A stretch of 44,048 nucleotides of DNA from Fibrobacter sp. Its GTDB lineage: Bacteria; Fibrobacterota; Fibrobacteria; Fibrobacterales; Fibrobacteraceae. Shown here piece by piece: positions 7,880-16,331 of the stretch. Under the pieces are notes generated by a model. That model did not search any database, was not told the origin of the DNA, and saw only the letters and a list, made by a program, of their open reading frames with translations. Numbering within the stretch: the first letter of the stretch is position 1; the number at the start of each line of letters is the position of its first letter. Where the stretch lies: contig JAGAAW010000041.1 in NCBI GenBank assembly GCA_017615055.1, positions 1 through 44,048 on the forward strand, given 5' to 3'. A program made the translations under genes and the position numbers.

Positions 7880-8478
7880 AATACATCGCTAAACTTTCCA
7901 TTCTTTCTTTTGCCGCATGCCTCGCCATTGTAGGCTGCGCCAAGAATGAACCCCCGCAGACGGAACCGACGCCGGCCCCGGCCGCCGCTCCCGCACCTGC
8001 ACCTGCTCCGGCAGCACAGCCCGCGGCTGCGCCCGCACCCGCGGTGAATGAGGATTCCCTCGCTGCAGAACGTGCACGCCTGGAGGCAGAACGCCTCGAA
8101 GCGGAACGTGCCCGCCTGGAAGCGCTCATCAACCAGATCATGAGCGAAGACGTGTACTTCGACTTCGACCGTTCGGAACTCACCGAGAAGGCTAAGGAGC
8201 TCCTGGCACAGGTGGGTGAACTCCTCCTGAAGGAAACCCGCTTCACGCTTACCATCGAGGGCCATACCGACGCCCGCGGTACCGAAGACTACAACTTCAC
8301 TCTCGGTGCAAAGCGTGCTATGAAGGTGAAGGAATTCCTGAACGCCTACGGTATCGAAGGCAAGCGCATGGAATCCGTGAGTTACGGTAAGGAAGCTCCG
8401 AAGGCTCAGGGCGAAACCGAAGAGGCTTACTCCCAGAACCGTCGTGCCAACTTCCGCGTGAACATCCAGCAGCAGTAA
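7876..8478 (+). CDS. pal: Pal, peptidoglycan-associated lipoprotein
   Basis: Outer-membrane lipoprotein that binds peptidoglycan through an OmpA-like domain. The lipobox is AIVGC, with C21 the lipidated residue. Residues 28-57 form an Ala/Pro linker and 62-86 a charged helical segment (AERARLEAERLEAERARLEAL). The OmpA-like domain spans about 92-200, with GHTDARGTEDYNFTLGAKRA (129-148) and NRRANFRV (188-195). D132 and R147 match residues that contact diaminopimelate in the family. The Ala/Pro linker and charged helix may help it span to the wall. The gene overlaps tolB by 4 bp. Confidence 0.95.
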   Translation: MKYIAKLSILSFAACLAIVGCAKNEPPQTEPTPAPAAAPAPAPAPAAQPAAAPAPAVNEDSLAAERARLEAERLEAERARLEALINQIMSEDVYFDFDRSELTEKAKELLAQVGELLLKETRFTLTIEGHTDARGTEDYNFTLGAKRAMKVKEFLNAYGIEGKRMESVSYGKEAPKAQGETEEAYSQNRRANFRVNIQQQ

Positions 8479-8481
8479 TTT

Positions 8482-8526
8482 TGTCATCCTGAGCAAGATG
8501 CCGCGAGGCATCGCGTTGAAGGATCT
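8482..8526 (+). repeat. TGTCATCCTGAGC...GAAGGATCT dispersed repeat, copy 2
   Basis: A 45-bp copy between pal and cpoB. The interior is its own hairpin (GATGCC-GCGA-GGCATC). It starts 3 bp after the pal stop and may act on the operon message. Confidence 0.75.
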
Positions 8527-8559
8527 AGACCCGTGTTTAACTAAAAACAGCGATTGAAA

Positions 8560-9657
8560 ATGAAAAAAATTGCTTTAGGTATTGTCTCGATTGCATTCGC
8601 CCTAGTCGGGTGCTCCCAGATGACGGTGCTCCGTACCGAGGAAATGCGTAATGTCGGTACGGACGTGCAGGTTGCTGTCCTCAGCAATCTCGATTCCGCC
8701 ATGCATAAGCTTAGAGCCGATAACAAGAACCTCCGCAAGCGCGTTGACTCCCTGAAGGCGGAACTCCTTGCCCAGCAGGAAGCCTCTGCCTTGCTGCAGA
8801 AGCGCATGATGGCCGAACTGACCATGCTTTCGCGCCGGGTTAGCGATGAATCCGAAAGGAACGACTCGCGCCAGGAAGAGATCATCTACCGTCTCGACAT
8901 GTTGCTCGGCAAGAGCGACAAGATTTTGGCGAAGAAGGTCGTGGTGAGCGGAGCCCCGCAGCAGCAGGTTTCAATGGACAGTGTTGAACGCGAGGCCGAA
9001 CGCCTCGTGGAAGCGGAAGCGATGTTCAATACGGCCCGTTCGGACTACCACCGCGGCGAATACAAGCTTGCTTATACCGGCTTCAAGCAGGTTTACGAAC
9101 AAATGAAGGAAGGGGAACTCGGCGAGAATTCCCTGTACTGGATGGGGCTTTGCCTTGTCGACGTGAACCAGGTGGAAAAGGCCAAGAAGGTGTTCGAGGC
9201 ACTTGCACAGAGTTTCCCCGAGGGGCAGAAGATTTGCACGACGATGTTCAAGCTCTCGGCGATATACGCTGCCGAAGGGAATGTCGACATGCAGAAGCAG
9301 TACTTGCAGAAGATCCTTTCGAGCAAGTCCTGCGCTACCTCCGGCGAGTTTGAGCAGGCTGCAGAAATCCTGCAGGAACTGCTTGAAGGGAACGCCGTGG
9401 AGCCGCAACCGATTTCGGACAAGAAGCCCGAGGAAGCGGCGCCTGCACCGGCAACTGAATCTGCGCCTGTTGCACCCGCTGCGGAAGCACCTGCCGCAGA
9501 CAAGCCCGCGGCTGCTGCTGAACCCGCTGCCGAAGCGAAGGCTCCCGAGGCAAAGGCCGCTGAAGCGCCTGCTGCAGAAGCGAAGCCTGCGGATGCATCG
9601 GCTACCGACAAGAAGCCCGCGAAAAAGAAGAAGATTCCTTCTGCCAAGAAGGACTAG
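8560..9657 (+). CDS. cpoB: CpoB/YbgF-like lipoprotein of the Tol-Pal operon
   Basis: Last gene of the tol-pal operon. A lipobox (ALVGC, C18) directs lipidation, unlike the soluble periplasmic CpoB of E. coli. A coiled-coil region follows (about 40-120, with KLRADNKNLRKRVDSLKAELL). TPR-like repeats occupy about 138-270: AEAMFNTARSDYHRGEYKLAYTGFKQVYEQ and NSLYWMGLCLVDVNQVEKAKKVFEALAQSFP. This coiled coil plus TPR layout is that of YbgF/CpoB, which links Tol-Pal to wall synthesis at division. Beyond the TPRs is an unusual tail of about 80 Ala/Pro/Glu-rich residues ending in a basic patch (KPAKKKKIPSAKKD). The start is ATG 8560 rather than the in-frame TTG at 8554. Confidence 0.85.
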   Translation: MKKIALGIVSIAFALVGCSQMTVLRTEEMRNVGTDVQVAVLSNLDSAMHKLRADNKNLRKRVDSLKAELLAQQEASALLQKRMMAELTMLSRRVSDESERNDSRQEEIIYRLDMLLGKSDKILAKKVVVSGAPQQQVSMDSVEREAERLVEAEAMFNTARSDYHRGEYKLAYTGFKQVYEQMKEGELGENSLYWMGLCLVDVNQVEKAKKVFEALAQSFPEGQKICTTMFKLSAIYAAEGNVDMQKQYLQKILSSKSCATSGEFEQAAEILQELLEGNAVEPQPISDKKPEEAAPAPATESAPVAPAAEAPAADKPAAAAEPAAEAKAPEAKAAEAPAAEAKPADASATDKKPAKKKKIPSAKKD

Positions 9658-9687
9658 TTAAAAGCGCTTTTCTTTGGTAAATGTTGA

Positions 9688-9712
9688 AGCCCGCGCACCG
9701 CGCGGGCTTTTT
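9688..9712 (+). terminator. rho-independent terminator of the tol-pal operon
   Basis: GCCCGCGC and GCGCGGGC pair around ACC and are followed by TTTTT, about 30 bp after the cpoB stop. Confidence 0.85.
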
Positions 9713-9795
9713 GCATTCTATACCCGAGGCACATAAACCCGAAGCATTTTATACCCGCTTATGTTAGAGTCTATGCGCCGTTAGGCGCCCACGCA

Positions 9796-9844
9796 AATAA
9801 TCCGCTCAAACCAAAGGTAAAAGGCCTGAACGTAGCGGATTATT
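9796..9844. repeat. 11-bp inverted repeat in the cpoB-murA convergent gap
   Basis: AATAATCCGCT (9796-9806) and AGCGGATTATT (9834-9844) are perfect complements around a 27-nt loop. A small hairpin, GCGCC-GTTA-GGCGC (9775-9788), precedes it. The gap also holds ACCCG three times (9721-9755). No gene is visible. Confidence 0.5.
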
Positions 9845-9862
9845 GAGTGTTGGGAGGGTTTT

Positions 9863-9886
9863 AGGGAGGGGGTGGACCCCCTCCCT
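9863..9886 (-). terminator. GC-rich hairpin, probable murA terminator
   Basis: AGGGAGGGGGT and ACCCCCTCCCT form a perfect 11-bp stem with a 2-nt centre, 5 bp beyond the murA stop. The T-run after it on the minus strand is poor, so termination is likely but not certain; it could also stall transcripts from the other side. Confidence 0.5.
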
Positions 9887-9890
9887 TGTC

Positions 9891-11174
9891 TTAAAACGCG
9901 TCGTCGTCTTCGTCATCGCTGTGGCGAATGACGACACCGCCGATCTTGGCCATCTTGTTTTCGAAGTCCTCGTAACCGCGGTCCAGGTGGTACACGCGGC
10001 TCACGGTGCTTTCGCCCTCGGCCACGAGGGCCGCAAGCACGAGAGCGGCGGTCGCACGCAGGTCACTACCCATGATCTCGGTGCCTTCGAGCTTTGTGCC
10101 GCCCTTGATAGTCGCGGTATTGCCGTTCACCTGGATGTTTGCCCCCATGCGCTGCAATTCGGCGACATGCTTAAAGCGGTCGTTATAGACGGTATCCTGA
10201 ATCAGGCTGTTGCCCGGCACCGAGACAAGCGTCGCCATGAGAGGTGCCTGCATGTCTGTCGGGAATCCCGGGAAGGGGAGGGTCGAGATGCTGATGGGCT
10301 TGAGTTCCATGCCGCGGGCATCGACCTGTGCCCAGTCGTTACCGACATCCACCTTGCAGCCCATTTCGCGGAAGGCGTCGAGGGTAGAGGCGATGTGTTC
10401 GGGAATAATCTTCGTGACCTTCACGCAGCCGCGGGTAATCGCCGCGCCGCAGAGGTACGTGCCGGCCTCGATACGGTCGGGAATGGTGTAGCCCTTGCCG
10501 GGGCGGAGACTTTCCACACCCTGCACGGTAAGCGTGCGGGTTCCGCGTCCCTGGATTTTTGCACCCATCGAGACGAGGTAGTCCACAAGGTTGTCAATTT
10601 CGGGTTCAAGTGCCGCATTCTGCAGCACGCTCGTGCCCTTCGCAAGCGTTGCCGCCATGAGCACGTTCACTGTTGCGCCCACGCTAGAAATCGGGAAGTT
10701 GAACGTGCCGCCCGGGAGTCGCCCGTCGCAGGTGGCTTCCACGTAGCCGCGGGTAAGGTTAATCTTTGCTCCGAGCGCTTCAAGCCCTTTCAGGTGCAGG
10801 TCGACCGGGCGCGGTCCCCAGGCGCATCCGCCGGGGAGCGACACGCGACAACGCCCGAAACGCGCTACCAGCGGGCCCAGCACGTAGAAACTTGCGCGCA
10901 TGGTCTTCACCAACTCGTAGGGAGCCTCGAGATGGTCGGCCCCACGGGTGTCGATCTTGAGCTGGTGCGCTTCGCCGCTAATGCGGCAGCCGATAATGCG
11001 CAGCACGTCGCTCATCGTCTTCATGTCCTTGAGGTGCGGGACGTTCGTGATTTCGGAGACGCCTTCGGCGAGCAGTGCTGCCGCCATCACGGCGAGCACG
11101 GCGTTCTTTGCGCCCGAAATCTGGACTTCGCCTTCGAGGGGTTTCTTGACTTGGTGAACTTCAAAACGGTACAT
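9891..11174 (-). CDS. murA: UDP-N-acetylglucosamine 1-carboxyvinyltransferase
   Basis: First committed step of peptidoglycan synthesis: transfers enolpyruvate from PEP to UDP-GlcNAc in the cytoplasm. The 427 residues match the family length. The substrate lysine is K23 in GAKNA, and the active-site loop LPGGCAWGPRPVDLHLKGLEALG contains C117, the cysteine alkylated by fosfomycin in sensitive enzymes. FPGFPTDMQAP carries the late catalytic aspartate, and HLDRGYEDFENKMAKIGG is the usual C-terminal block. An acidic tail (DDEDDD) ends the protein. The ATG overlaps the stop of the upstream GYF/RDD gene by one base (TAATG), so the two are probably co-transcribed and coupled. Confidence 0.95.
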   Translation of the reverse strand: MYRFEVHQVKKPLEGEVQISGAKNAVLAVMAAALLAEGVSEITNVPHLKDMKTMSDVLRIIGCRISGEAHQLKIDTRGADHLEAPYELVKTMRASFYVLGPLVARFGRCRVSLPGGCAWGPRPVDLHLKGLEALGAKINLTRGYVEATCDGRLPGGTFNFPISSVGATVNVLMAATLAKGTSVLQNAALEPEIDNLVDYLVSMGAKIQGRGTRTLTVQGVESLRPGKGYTIPDRIEAGTYLCGAAITRGCVKVTKIIPEHIASTLDAFREMGCKVDVGNDWAQVDARGMELKPISISTLPFPGFPTDMQAPLMATLVSVPGNSLIQDTVYNDRFKHVAELQRMGANIQVNGNTATIKGGTKLEGTEIMGSDLRATAALVLAALVAEGESTVSRVYHLDRGYEDFENKMAKIGGVVIRHSDDEDDDAF

Positions 11175-11989
11175 TACTGAATCTCCTTGTCGCCGGCGCT
11201 CTTGTTACCCGAATCCTTTGGACCTTTGGGCTCATCGTACACGACGAATGTCCTTGCAATCCAGTCGTGAAGCGCTCTGCGCTTGGGGTCGACGCATACG
11301 ATTAGGTAGCCGAGGCCATAGATGGCGAGGGAAAGCTGCGTGAGGATACTGCACAGGTAGCGTGCAGTGGAAGAAAGCCATGTAAGTTTGTTCCCGTCGG
11401 CGGTCTCGACGTGTATGTGGCAGAGTTTTTTGCCGGGGGTTGCCGAGAGTATGGCGTGGAAAGCGATGAAGTATATGGTCTGTGCCACGCTCCATACCGA
11501 AATGAAGGTGCTCATGCCCGGCGTTTCGAGCAACTTGTTCATGCTTTCTGCCGACATCGGGTCGTTGATGTAGGCGCTTGTGGCTTCCTGGATGAGTTCA
11601 AAGTCGAGCATGCCCATGCAGGTGAGCACGTAGAGGGTGATTCCCCCGAAAAGACCGAGTATTACGTTGTCAACAATGAAGGCAAAGGCACGTACAAAGA
11701 ACCCCGGGAACCGGCGTGCCCTGGACTTGCTTTCCTTGACAATCTGCTGGAGCGCCTCGATAGTGCTACGGAGTGTTTCCTCGTTGTCAGGGGGGAGGGG
11801 CGGCAGTTCTTCTTTGAGCGTCTGCGATGCCTCTTTCCAGGTTTTCCAGTCGCTTTCGCCGCTGTGCCACACGAGTGTATTGTCGGTGATTTTCCCCTGG
11901 TTTACAAATTCGTGGATTTCATCGATAGAATAGGGACCCTGGCGGCGTTCTCCGTCGGTAATGCTCTCATCAATAAAAAACCACTTCAT
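11174..11989 (-). CDS. GYF_2 and RDD domain membrane protein
   Basis: A 271-residue protein. The N-terminus (about 1-55) has the GYF_2 pattern: MKWFFIDES, QGPYSIDEIHEFVNQGKITDNTLVW and SDWKTWKEA. After a linker, an RDD-type membrane domain (about 90-250) follows, with RRFPGFFVRAFAFIVDNVILGLFGG, TPGKKLCHIHVE and PKRRALHDWIARTFVV. RDD proteins are of varied or unknown role, some linked to ion homeostasis; GYF_2 is thought to bind proline-rich peptides. The start at 11989 is preferred over an ATG at 12028 because the domain begins there and a TATCTTTT element lies 7 nt upstream. It precedes murA and overlaps it by one base. Confidence 0.8.
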   Translation of the reverse strand: MKWFFIDESITDGERRQGPYSIDEIHEFVNQGKITDNTLVWHSGESDWKTWKEASQTLKEELPPLPPDNEETLRSTIEALQQIVKESKSRARRFPGFFVRAFAFIVDNVILGLFGGITLYVLTCMGMLDFELIQEATSAYINDPMSAESMNKLLETPGMSTFISVWSVAQTIYFIAFHAILSATPGKKLCHIHVETADGNKLTWLSSTARYLCSILTQLSLAIYGLGYLIVCVDPKRRALHDWIARTFVVYDEPKGPKDSGNKSAGDKEIQ

Positions 11990-11996
11990 ACGCGGT

Positions 11997-12004
11997 AAAA
12001 GATA
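11997..12004 (-). promoter_or_regulatory. TAnnTTT promoter element, GYF_2/RDD-murA unit
   Basis: TATCTTTT on the minus strand, 7 nt before the ATG at 11989. It is divergent from the rapA element 32 bp away. Confidence 0.45.
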
Positions 12005-12035
12005 GAAAAATTCGGTCAGAAAACGCATTATTTAT

Positions 12036-12043
12036 TAAATTTG
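12036..12043 (+). promoter_or_regulatory. TAnnTTTG promoter element, rapA
   Basis: TAAATTTG matches TAnnTTTG exactly and is followed by 5 nt (GAGGC) and the ATG at 12049. A GGAGG overlaps its end but sits only 1 nt from the ATG, too close for normal Shine-Dalgarno use. Confidence 0.5.
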
Positions 12044-12048
12044 GAGGC

Positions 12049-15009
12049 ATGAAAATGTTTAAGCCGGGGCAACGTTACGTTAGCCAGTCGGAACCGGAAT
12101 TGGGTCTTGGGGTCGTCTCCGAGGTTCAGGGCCGTACCGTCAAGTTTATGTTCCCGTTAGTGGGTCAGGTTCGTCTTTATCGTGTTGACAATGCTCCCGT
12201 GGAGCGCTTCGTTTTGCAGCCGGGTGAAACGGCGAAAAACGAGAAGGGAGTCTCGTTCTCTGTCGAGAGTGTCCGCGAGGATGCTGACCTTGTTGTTTAC
12301 GTAGGCCGTGGTGGTCGCGAGATTAAAGAAGTGGACCTTGTTGCAAAGCAGATGGCCCGCCCGAGCGACCTGTTCCGTTCGCTCACCAAGATAGGTGCCG
12401 GCTCGAAGACCGACGGCCTTTCGGCTGACGTGTCCTCGGCGGCCTTTGAACGCCGTCGCCGTGCGATGGAACTTTCGTGCATGTGGAAATCTTCGCCGGT
12501 ACGCGGCATGATTGGCCCGAGGCTCGATATGATTCCACACCAGTACTACCTTTGCCACCGCGCGTGCAGTTCCTCTACGCTCCCGCGACTTATGCTGAGT
12601 GACGAGGTGGGCCTCGGCAAGACTATCGAGGCGGGCATGATTTGGCATGCCCTGAATGCGCGTGGCCGCGTGAACCGTACGCTCATCATTGTTCCCGAGA
12701 CGCTCAAGCACCAGTGGATGATCGAGATGAAGCGCAGGTTCAACCAGCTCTTTACGCTGGTCGATGAGGGCTATATCCGCGGGCTGTTTATTGGTGTCGA
12801 GAAGGGCGCCCCGAAGCCGAACCCCTTCCTGCAGAGCAACAACATCATCGTGGCGATTGACTTCTTGATGAGTCAGCCTGCCTTGATCGAGGACTTGCTC
12901 AAGACGCAGTGGGACATGACCATTATTGACGAGGCACACCACTTGGTTTGCGAGGACGGTTTCACGAGCCATGAATATATGCTTGCAAACGCGGTGCTTG
13001 CCCGCTCGAAGGGCGTGCTCCTGTTGACGGGTACACCCTTGCAGTTGCACCCCGAAAGCCAGTTCAACCGCCTGAAGATGCTCGACCCGGCACGCTTTGC
13101 CGACTATGGTGCGTTCATCAAGGACCAGGAGGAATACCGCAAGCTGGTGAATGACCTTGCGAAACTCCCGACTGACCCGAACCATCACATGAGCTGGGAC
13201 GACCTGTACGAATGCGTCCCCAAGAATTCGAAGATTCGCCCGTGGCTCGAGCAGGAAAACTCGAAGTCCATGACCGCAGGCGAATGGATGCGCCGCATCG
13301 TGGATGCGATGGGTACGGGCTCCGTGGTGTTCCGTAACACGCGTAAGGGCGTGGGCGGGTTCCCCAAGCGCAAACTTGACGAGATATGCCTGGAGCCGAA
13401 CCCCAGGTACCGCGAGATGGTGGAACTTGCCGCCGAGAAGGACTTGGATGCATCGACCGACATTCAGGAAAACGGCCTCCTGTGCACGCGCTACTCCGAT
13501 GGCTGGGAACTTGACGAGCGCATTGTCTGGCTCAAGAAGTTCCTCAAGGAACACAATGACGACAAGATTCTCCTCATCTGTGAATCGATTGAGGTCGTGC
13601 TCGCGCTGGAATCCATTTTGACGGATTACCTAGGCGAGGGCGCCTTCTCGATGTTCCATGAGGACATGTCCATTATGGCACGAGACAAGGCTGCGGCGAA
13701 CTTCAGCAAGGAAGATGGCGCGAACTTGCTCATCGCCTCTGAGATTGGTTCCGAGGGCCGTAACTTCCAGTTCTCGCACCACCTTATCCTGTTTGACCTG
13801 CCGCTCGATGCAGCCCTTGTGGAACAGCGTATTGGACGCCTGGACCGCATTGGCCAGACGCAGGATATCATCGTGCATGTACCTTACGTGAAGGGGTCCG
13901 GCCAGGAAGTGATGTTCCGCTGGTACAACGATGGCCTGAACGCGTTTGGCGCGCCCCTCATGAGCGGTGGCGAACTCTTCCTCAAGTATACGGATAGTCT
14001 GATCGAGGCTCTTGCAAACCCGCTTGGCTGCCTGGACGACTTTGTGAAGGATGTTATCCCGCAGGTGAAGAAGGATTGCGAGACCATGCGCAAGAATATC
14101 GAGAAGGGGCGCGACCGCCTGCTCGAATACAACTCCCGTAACCCTGAGAAGGCGAAGGAGATTACCGACGAGATTCTGCGCATCGATGCCCAGCACGAAC
14201 TGAAGGACCTGCTTTTGGATTCGCTCCATGCCCGCGGGCTCGATGTGGACAACAGCGCTATCGAGGGCTGTTGCGTGATTACGCAGGGCCCGCAGATTGA
14301 GGACGGTTCCGTTGCCGGTATGCCGAGCCGCGGCATGATTGCCGCCCAGAGCGAGGAAGACGAGCAGGGCACCGACAACATCTGCCTTACGGCGACGTTC
14401 GAGCGCGGCGTGGCGATGCTCCACGACGAGGTGGACTTCCTAAGCCTCGAGCACCCGCTGGCACAGGGCACCATAGATTTCGAGACTGGCGTGAACCACG
14501 GGACCGTCGCCTGCAGCATCTGGAACGGTTCTGGACTGCGCGGGCTCATGATGCAGTACAGCTTTGTGGTGGAACTGCCCGTACCTGAGGAATGGGGCGT
14601 TTCCGATATCGTTGGACCGCGCTACGTGACGACGATTGTGGATGCCACCGGGCAGGATATGTCCGAGCACCTGAAGGCGCTCGAGAAGGCTGAACTGCGT
14701 GACGTGAATGTTCCGCAGGGGAACGCTGCGGTGGATACCACACTGCGTTACTTTGCGAAGGAAGGCCTTGCGATTGCAAAACGCAACGTCTCGGGCTTTG
14801 CGAAGGAATACGCCGACAAGGCGGCCTCTGCGGTAGAGGCGCGTTCCGAGCAGGAATACCAGCGCATGAACCACCTGCTTACCATGCGTGGCAAGGCGGG
14901 TAACAATGCAGAACTGGCACAGCTCCGCAAGAACGTGAGCGAAAGGAAGAAGATGGTTGCTAACCCGCAGCTCCGCCTCGATGCGATTAGGCTGCTTGTT
15001 TGCAGGTAG
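12049..15009 (+). CDS. rapA: RapA-like RNA polymerase-associated SWI2/SNF2 ATPase
   Basis: In E. coli RapA binds core RNA polymerase and recycles it from stalled post-termination complexes. The 986 residues (E. coli: 968) begin with the RapA N-terminal domain: GQRYVSQSEPELGLGVVSEVQGRTVKFMFPLVGQVRLYRVDNAPVERF. Helicase motif I is SDEVGLGKTIEAGM (K191) and motif II DEAHH (294-298). LLTGTPLQLHPESQFNRLKMLDP follows. The second RecA lobe has EGRNFQFSHHLILFDLP and QRIGRLDRIGQTQDI. The C-terminal third is the RapA-specific extension. Start: ATG 12049, with an in-frame ATG at 12055 that would remove two residues. Confidence 0.9.
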   Translation: MKMFKPGQRYVSQSEPELGLGVVSEVQGRTVKFMFPLVGQVRLYRVDNAPVERFVLQPGETAKNEKGVSFSVESVREDADLVVYVGRGGREIKEVDLVAKQMARPSDLFRSLTKIGAGSKTDGLSADVSSAAFERRRRAMELSCMWKSSPVRGMIGPRLDMIPHQYYLCHRACSSSTLPRLMLSDEVGLGKTIEAGMIWHALNARGRVNRTLIIVPETLKHQWMIEMKRRFNQLFTLVDEGYIRGLFIGVEKGAPKPNPFLQSNNIIVAIDFLMSQPALIEDLLKTQWDMTIIDEAHHLVCEDGFTSHEYMLANAVLARSKGVLLLTGTPLQLHPESQFNRLKMLDPARFADYGAFIKDQEEYRKLVNDLAKLPTDPNHHMSWDDLYECVPKNSKIRPWLEQENSKSMTAGEWMRRIVDAMGTGSVVFRNTRKGVGGFPKRKLDEICLEPNPRYREMVELAAEKDLDASTDIQENGLLCTRYSDGWELDERIVWLKKFLKEHNDDKILLICESIEVVLALESILTDYLGEGAFSMFHEDMSIMARDKAAANFSKEDGANLLIASEIGSEGRNFQFSHHLILFDLPLDAALVEQRIGRLDRIGQTQDIIVHVPYVKGSGQEVMFRWYNDGLNAFGAPLMSGGELFLKYTDSLIEALANPLGCLDDFVKDVIPQVKKDCETMRKNIEKGRDRLLEYNSRNPEKAKEITDEILRIDAQHELKDLLLDSLHARGLDVDNSAIEGCCVITQGPQIEDGSVAGMPSRGMIAAQSEEDEQGTDNICLTATFERGVAMLHDEVDFLSLEHPLAQGTIDFETGVNHGTVACSIWNGSGLRGLMMQYSFVVELPVPEEWGVSDIVGPRYVTTIVDATGQDMSEHLKALEKAELRDVNVPQGNAAVDTTLRYFAKEGLAIAKRNVSGFAKEYADKAASAVEARSEQEYQRMNHLLTMRGKAGNNAELAQLRKNVSERKKMVANPQLRLDAIRLLVCR

Positions 15010-15051
15010 AGATAGTAAAGGTGAACGTTGTGGTTTTGAAATGAATTAAAA

Positions 15052-15147
15052 TGTCATCCTGAGCGGAGGGCGTAGCCCGAAGTCGAAGGATCTCCTTGCT
15101 TGTAGATTCTTCGACTACGAACCTTCGGTTCTTCGCTCAGAATGACA
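15052..15147. repeat. full-length 96-bp palindromic TGTCATCCTGAGC element, copy 3
   Basis: The left end TGTCATCCTGAGCG and right end CGCTCAGAATGACA form terminal inverted repeats with two mismatches. Inner arms AGTCGAAGGATCT and AGATTCTTCGACT are also inverted. The whole looks like a miniature inverted-repeat element; the other three copies here correspond to its left half. It lies between rapA and proB. Confidence 0.8.
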
Positions 15148-15167
15148 CATGCTGATGAAAAAAGAAT

Positions 15168-16307
15168 ATGAGTGAATTACGTAAGAATATTTTAGACGAA
15201 GCGCGTCGCATTGTTGTGAAGATCGGTTCCCGCATCCTGGTGGATTCCGATAAGGGCGGCGTGCGTACCCGCTATATCCAGAAACTCGCCGACTCCGTCG
15301 CCCGCCTCATGGAAGCGGGGAAGGAAGTCGTGATTGTGACAAGCGGTGCCGTGGGTACCGGCATGGCGGAACTCGGCTACAAGCAGAAGCCGACAGTCAT
15401 CGCCGAGAAGCAGGCCTGTGCTGCCGTGGGCCAGATCGACCTCATGTACACCTACCGCGAGATGTTCCGCTGGGTGGACCTTGCTGTGGGCCAGATTCTC
15501 CTTTCGGCAGATGACTTCCGTGACCGCGGTCGCTACAAGAACCTGCAGAATACCATCAAGGCGATGCTTGCGCGTAAGATTGTCCCCATCATTAACGAGA
15601 ACGACTCGCTTGCGGTTGCAGAAATCAAGGTGGGCGACAACGATAAGCTTTCGAGCGACGTGGCGCTCTTCCTGGATGCCGACCTGCTCCTGATATTTAC
15701 GGACGAAGACGGCCTGTTCGATGACAATCCGAAGAAGAATCCGAATGCGCGCCTGCTCCGGTTTGTGCCCGAGATTACGCCCGCGATTCTCGCGCTTGCG
15801 GGTAAGCCCGGCGAGGCCGGCTCTGCGGTAAGTACCGGCGGTATGCGTAGCAAACTTGAGGCCATCCGGAACGTGACCAAGAGCGGGGCGAACGCCTTCC
15901 TTGCGAACGGCATGAAAGTCTTGCCGCACCAGGTGATTTTCGAGAATGCGAACGGCACGCTGTTCGCGGGCTCCAAGAAGAAGTTGAACAGTCGCCAGCG
16001 CTGGCTGAGCTTTATTACCACGCCGCGTGGCAGTGTGGTGGTCGATGCCGGTGGGGCAAATGCCCTTCGTAAAAAGCACTCGAGCCTGTTGCCCGTGGGG
16101 GTAATCGCCGTGCAGAGGCACTTTGACAAGGGCGACCTTATCGAGGTTCTGGACGAGGAGAAGAATCCGGTGGCCCGCGGGGTGGCCGGCTTCGATAGCG
16201 AAACCCTGAAGCTCGTGCTCCGCAAGAAGACTGCCCAGGTACACGAGATTCTCGGCAATCACGTGCCCGATGAACTTATACACAAGAACGACCTGGTTGT
16301 TTTTTAA
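15168..16307 (+). CDS. proB: glutamate 5-kinase
   Basis: First step of proline synthesis: phosphorylates L-glutamate to glutamyl 5-phosphate, usually under proline feedback. The 379 residues (E. coli: 367) comprise an amino-acid kinase domain: VVKIGSRILV, VTSGAVGTGMAELGY, PIINENDSLAV, KVGDNDKLSSDVALFLDADLLLIFTDEDGLFDDNP and VSTGGMRSKLEA. A C-terminal PUA domain (about 282-379) follows. No proA partner is nearby. The gene starts 20 bp after a palindromic repeat and no clear Shine-Dalgarno or TAnnTTT element is seen before it. Confidence 0.95.
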   Translation: MSELRKNILDEARRIVVKIGSRILVDSDKGGVRTRYIQKLADSVARLMEAGKEVVIVTSGAVGTGMAELGYKQKPTVIAEKQACAAVGQIDLMYTYREMFRWVDLAVGQILLSADDFRDRGRYKNLQNTIKAMLARKIVPIINENDSLAVAEIKVGDNDKLSSDVALFLDADLLLIFTDEDGLFDDNPKKNPNARLLRFVPEITPAILALAGKPGEAGSAVSTGGMRSKLEAIRNVTKSGANAFLANGMKVLPHQVIFENANGTLFAGSKKKLNSRQRWLSFITTPRGSVVVDAGGANALRKKHSSLLPVGVIAVQRHFDKGDLIEVLDEEKNPVARGVAGFDSETLKLVLRKKTAQVHEILGNHVPDELIHKNDLVVF

Positions 16308-16318
16308 CTTGTCTTTTA

Positions 16319-16326
16319 TATATTTA
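16319..16326 (+). promoter_or_regulatory. TAnnTTT promoter element, barrel-like protein operon
   Basis: TATATTTA is followed by 5 nt (AAACC) and the ATG at 16332. No ribosome binding site is present. Confidence 0.5.
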
Positions 16327-16331
16327 AAACC

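Noticed and set aside
9843..11180. 445-codon plus-strand frame opposite murA
   Set aside because: MurA motifs on the minus strand are unambiguous; the plus frame has no recognisable domain and a His/Val/Ala-rich shadow composition.
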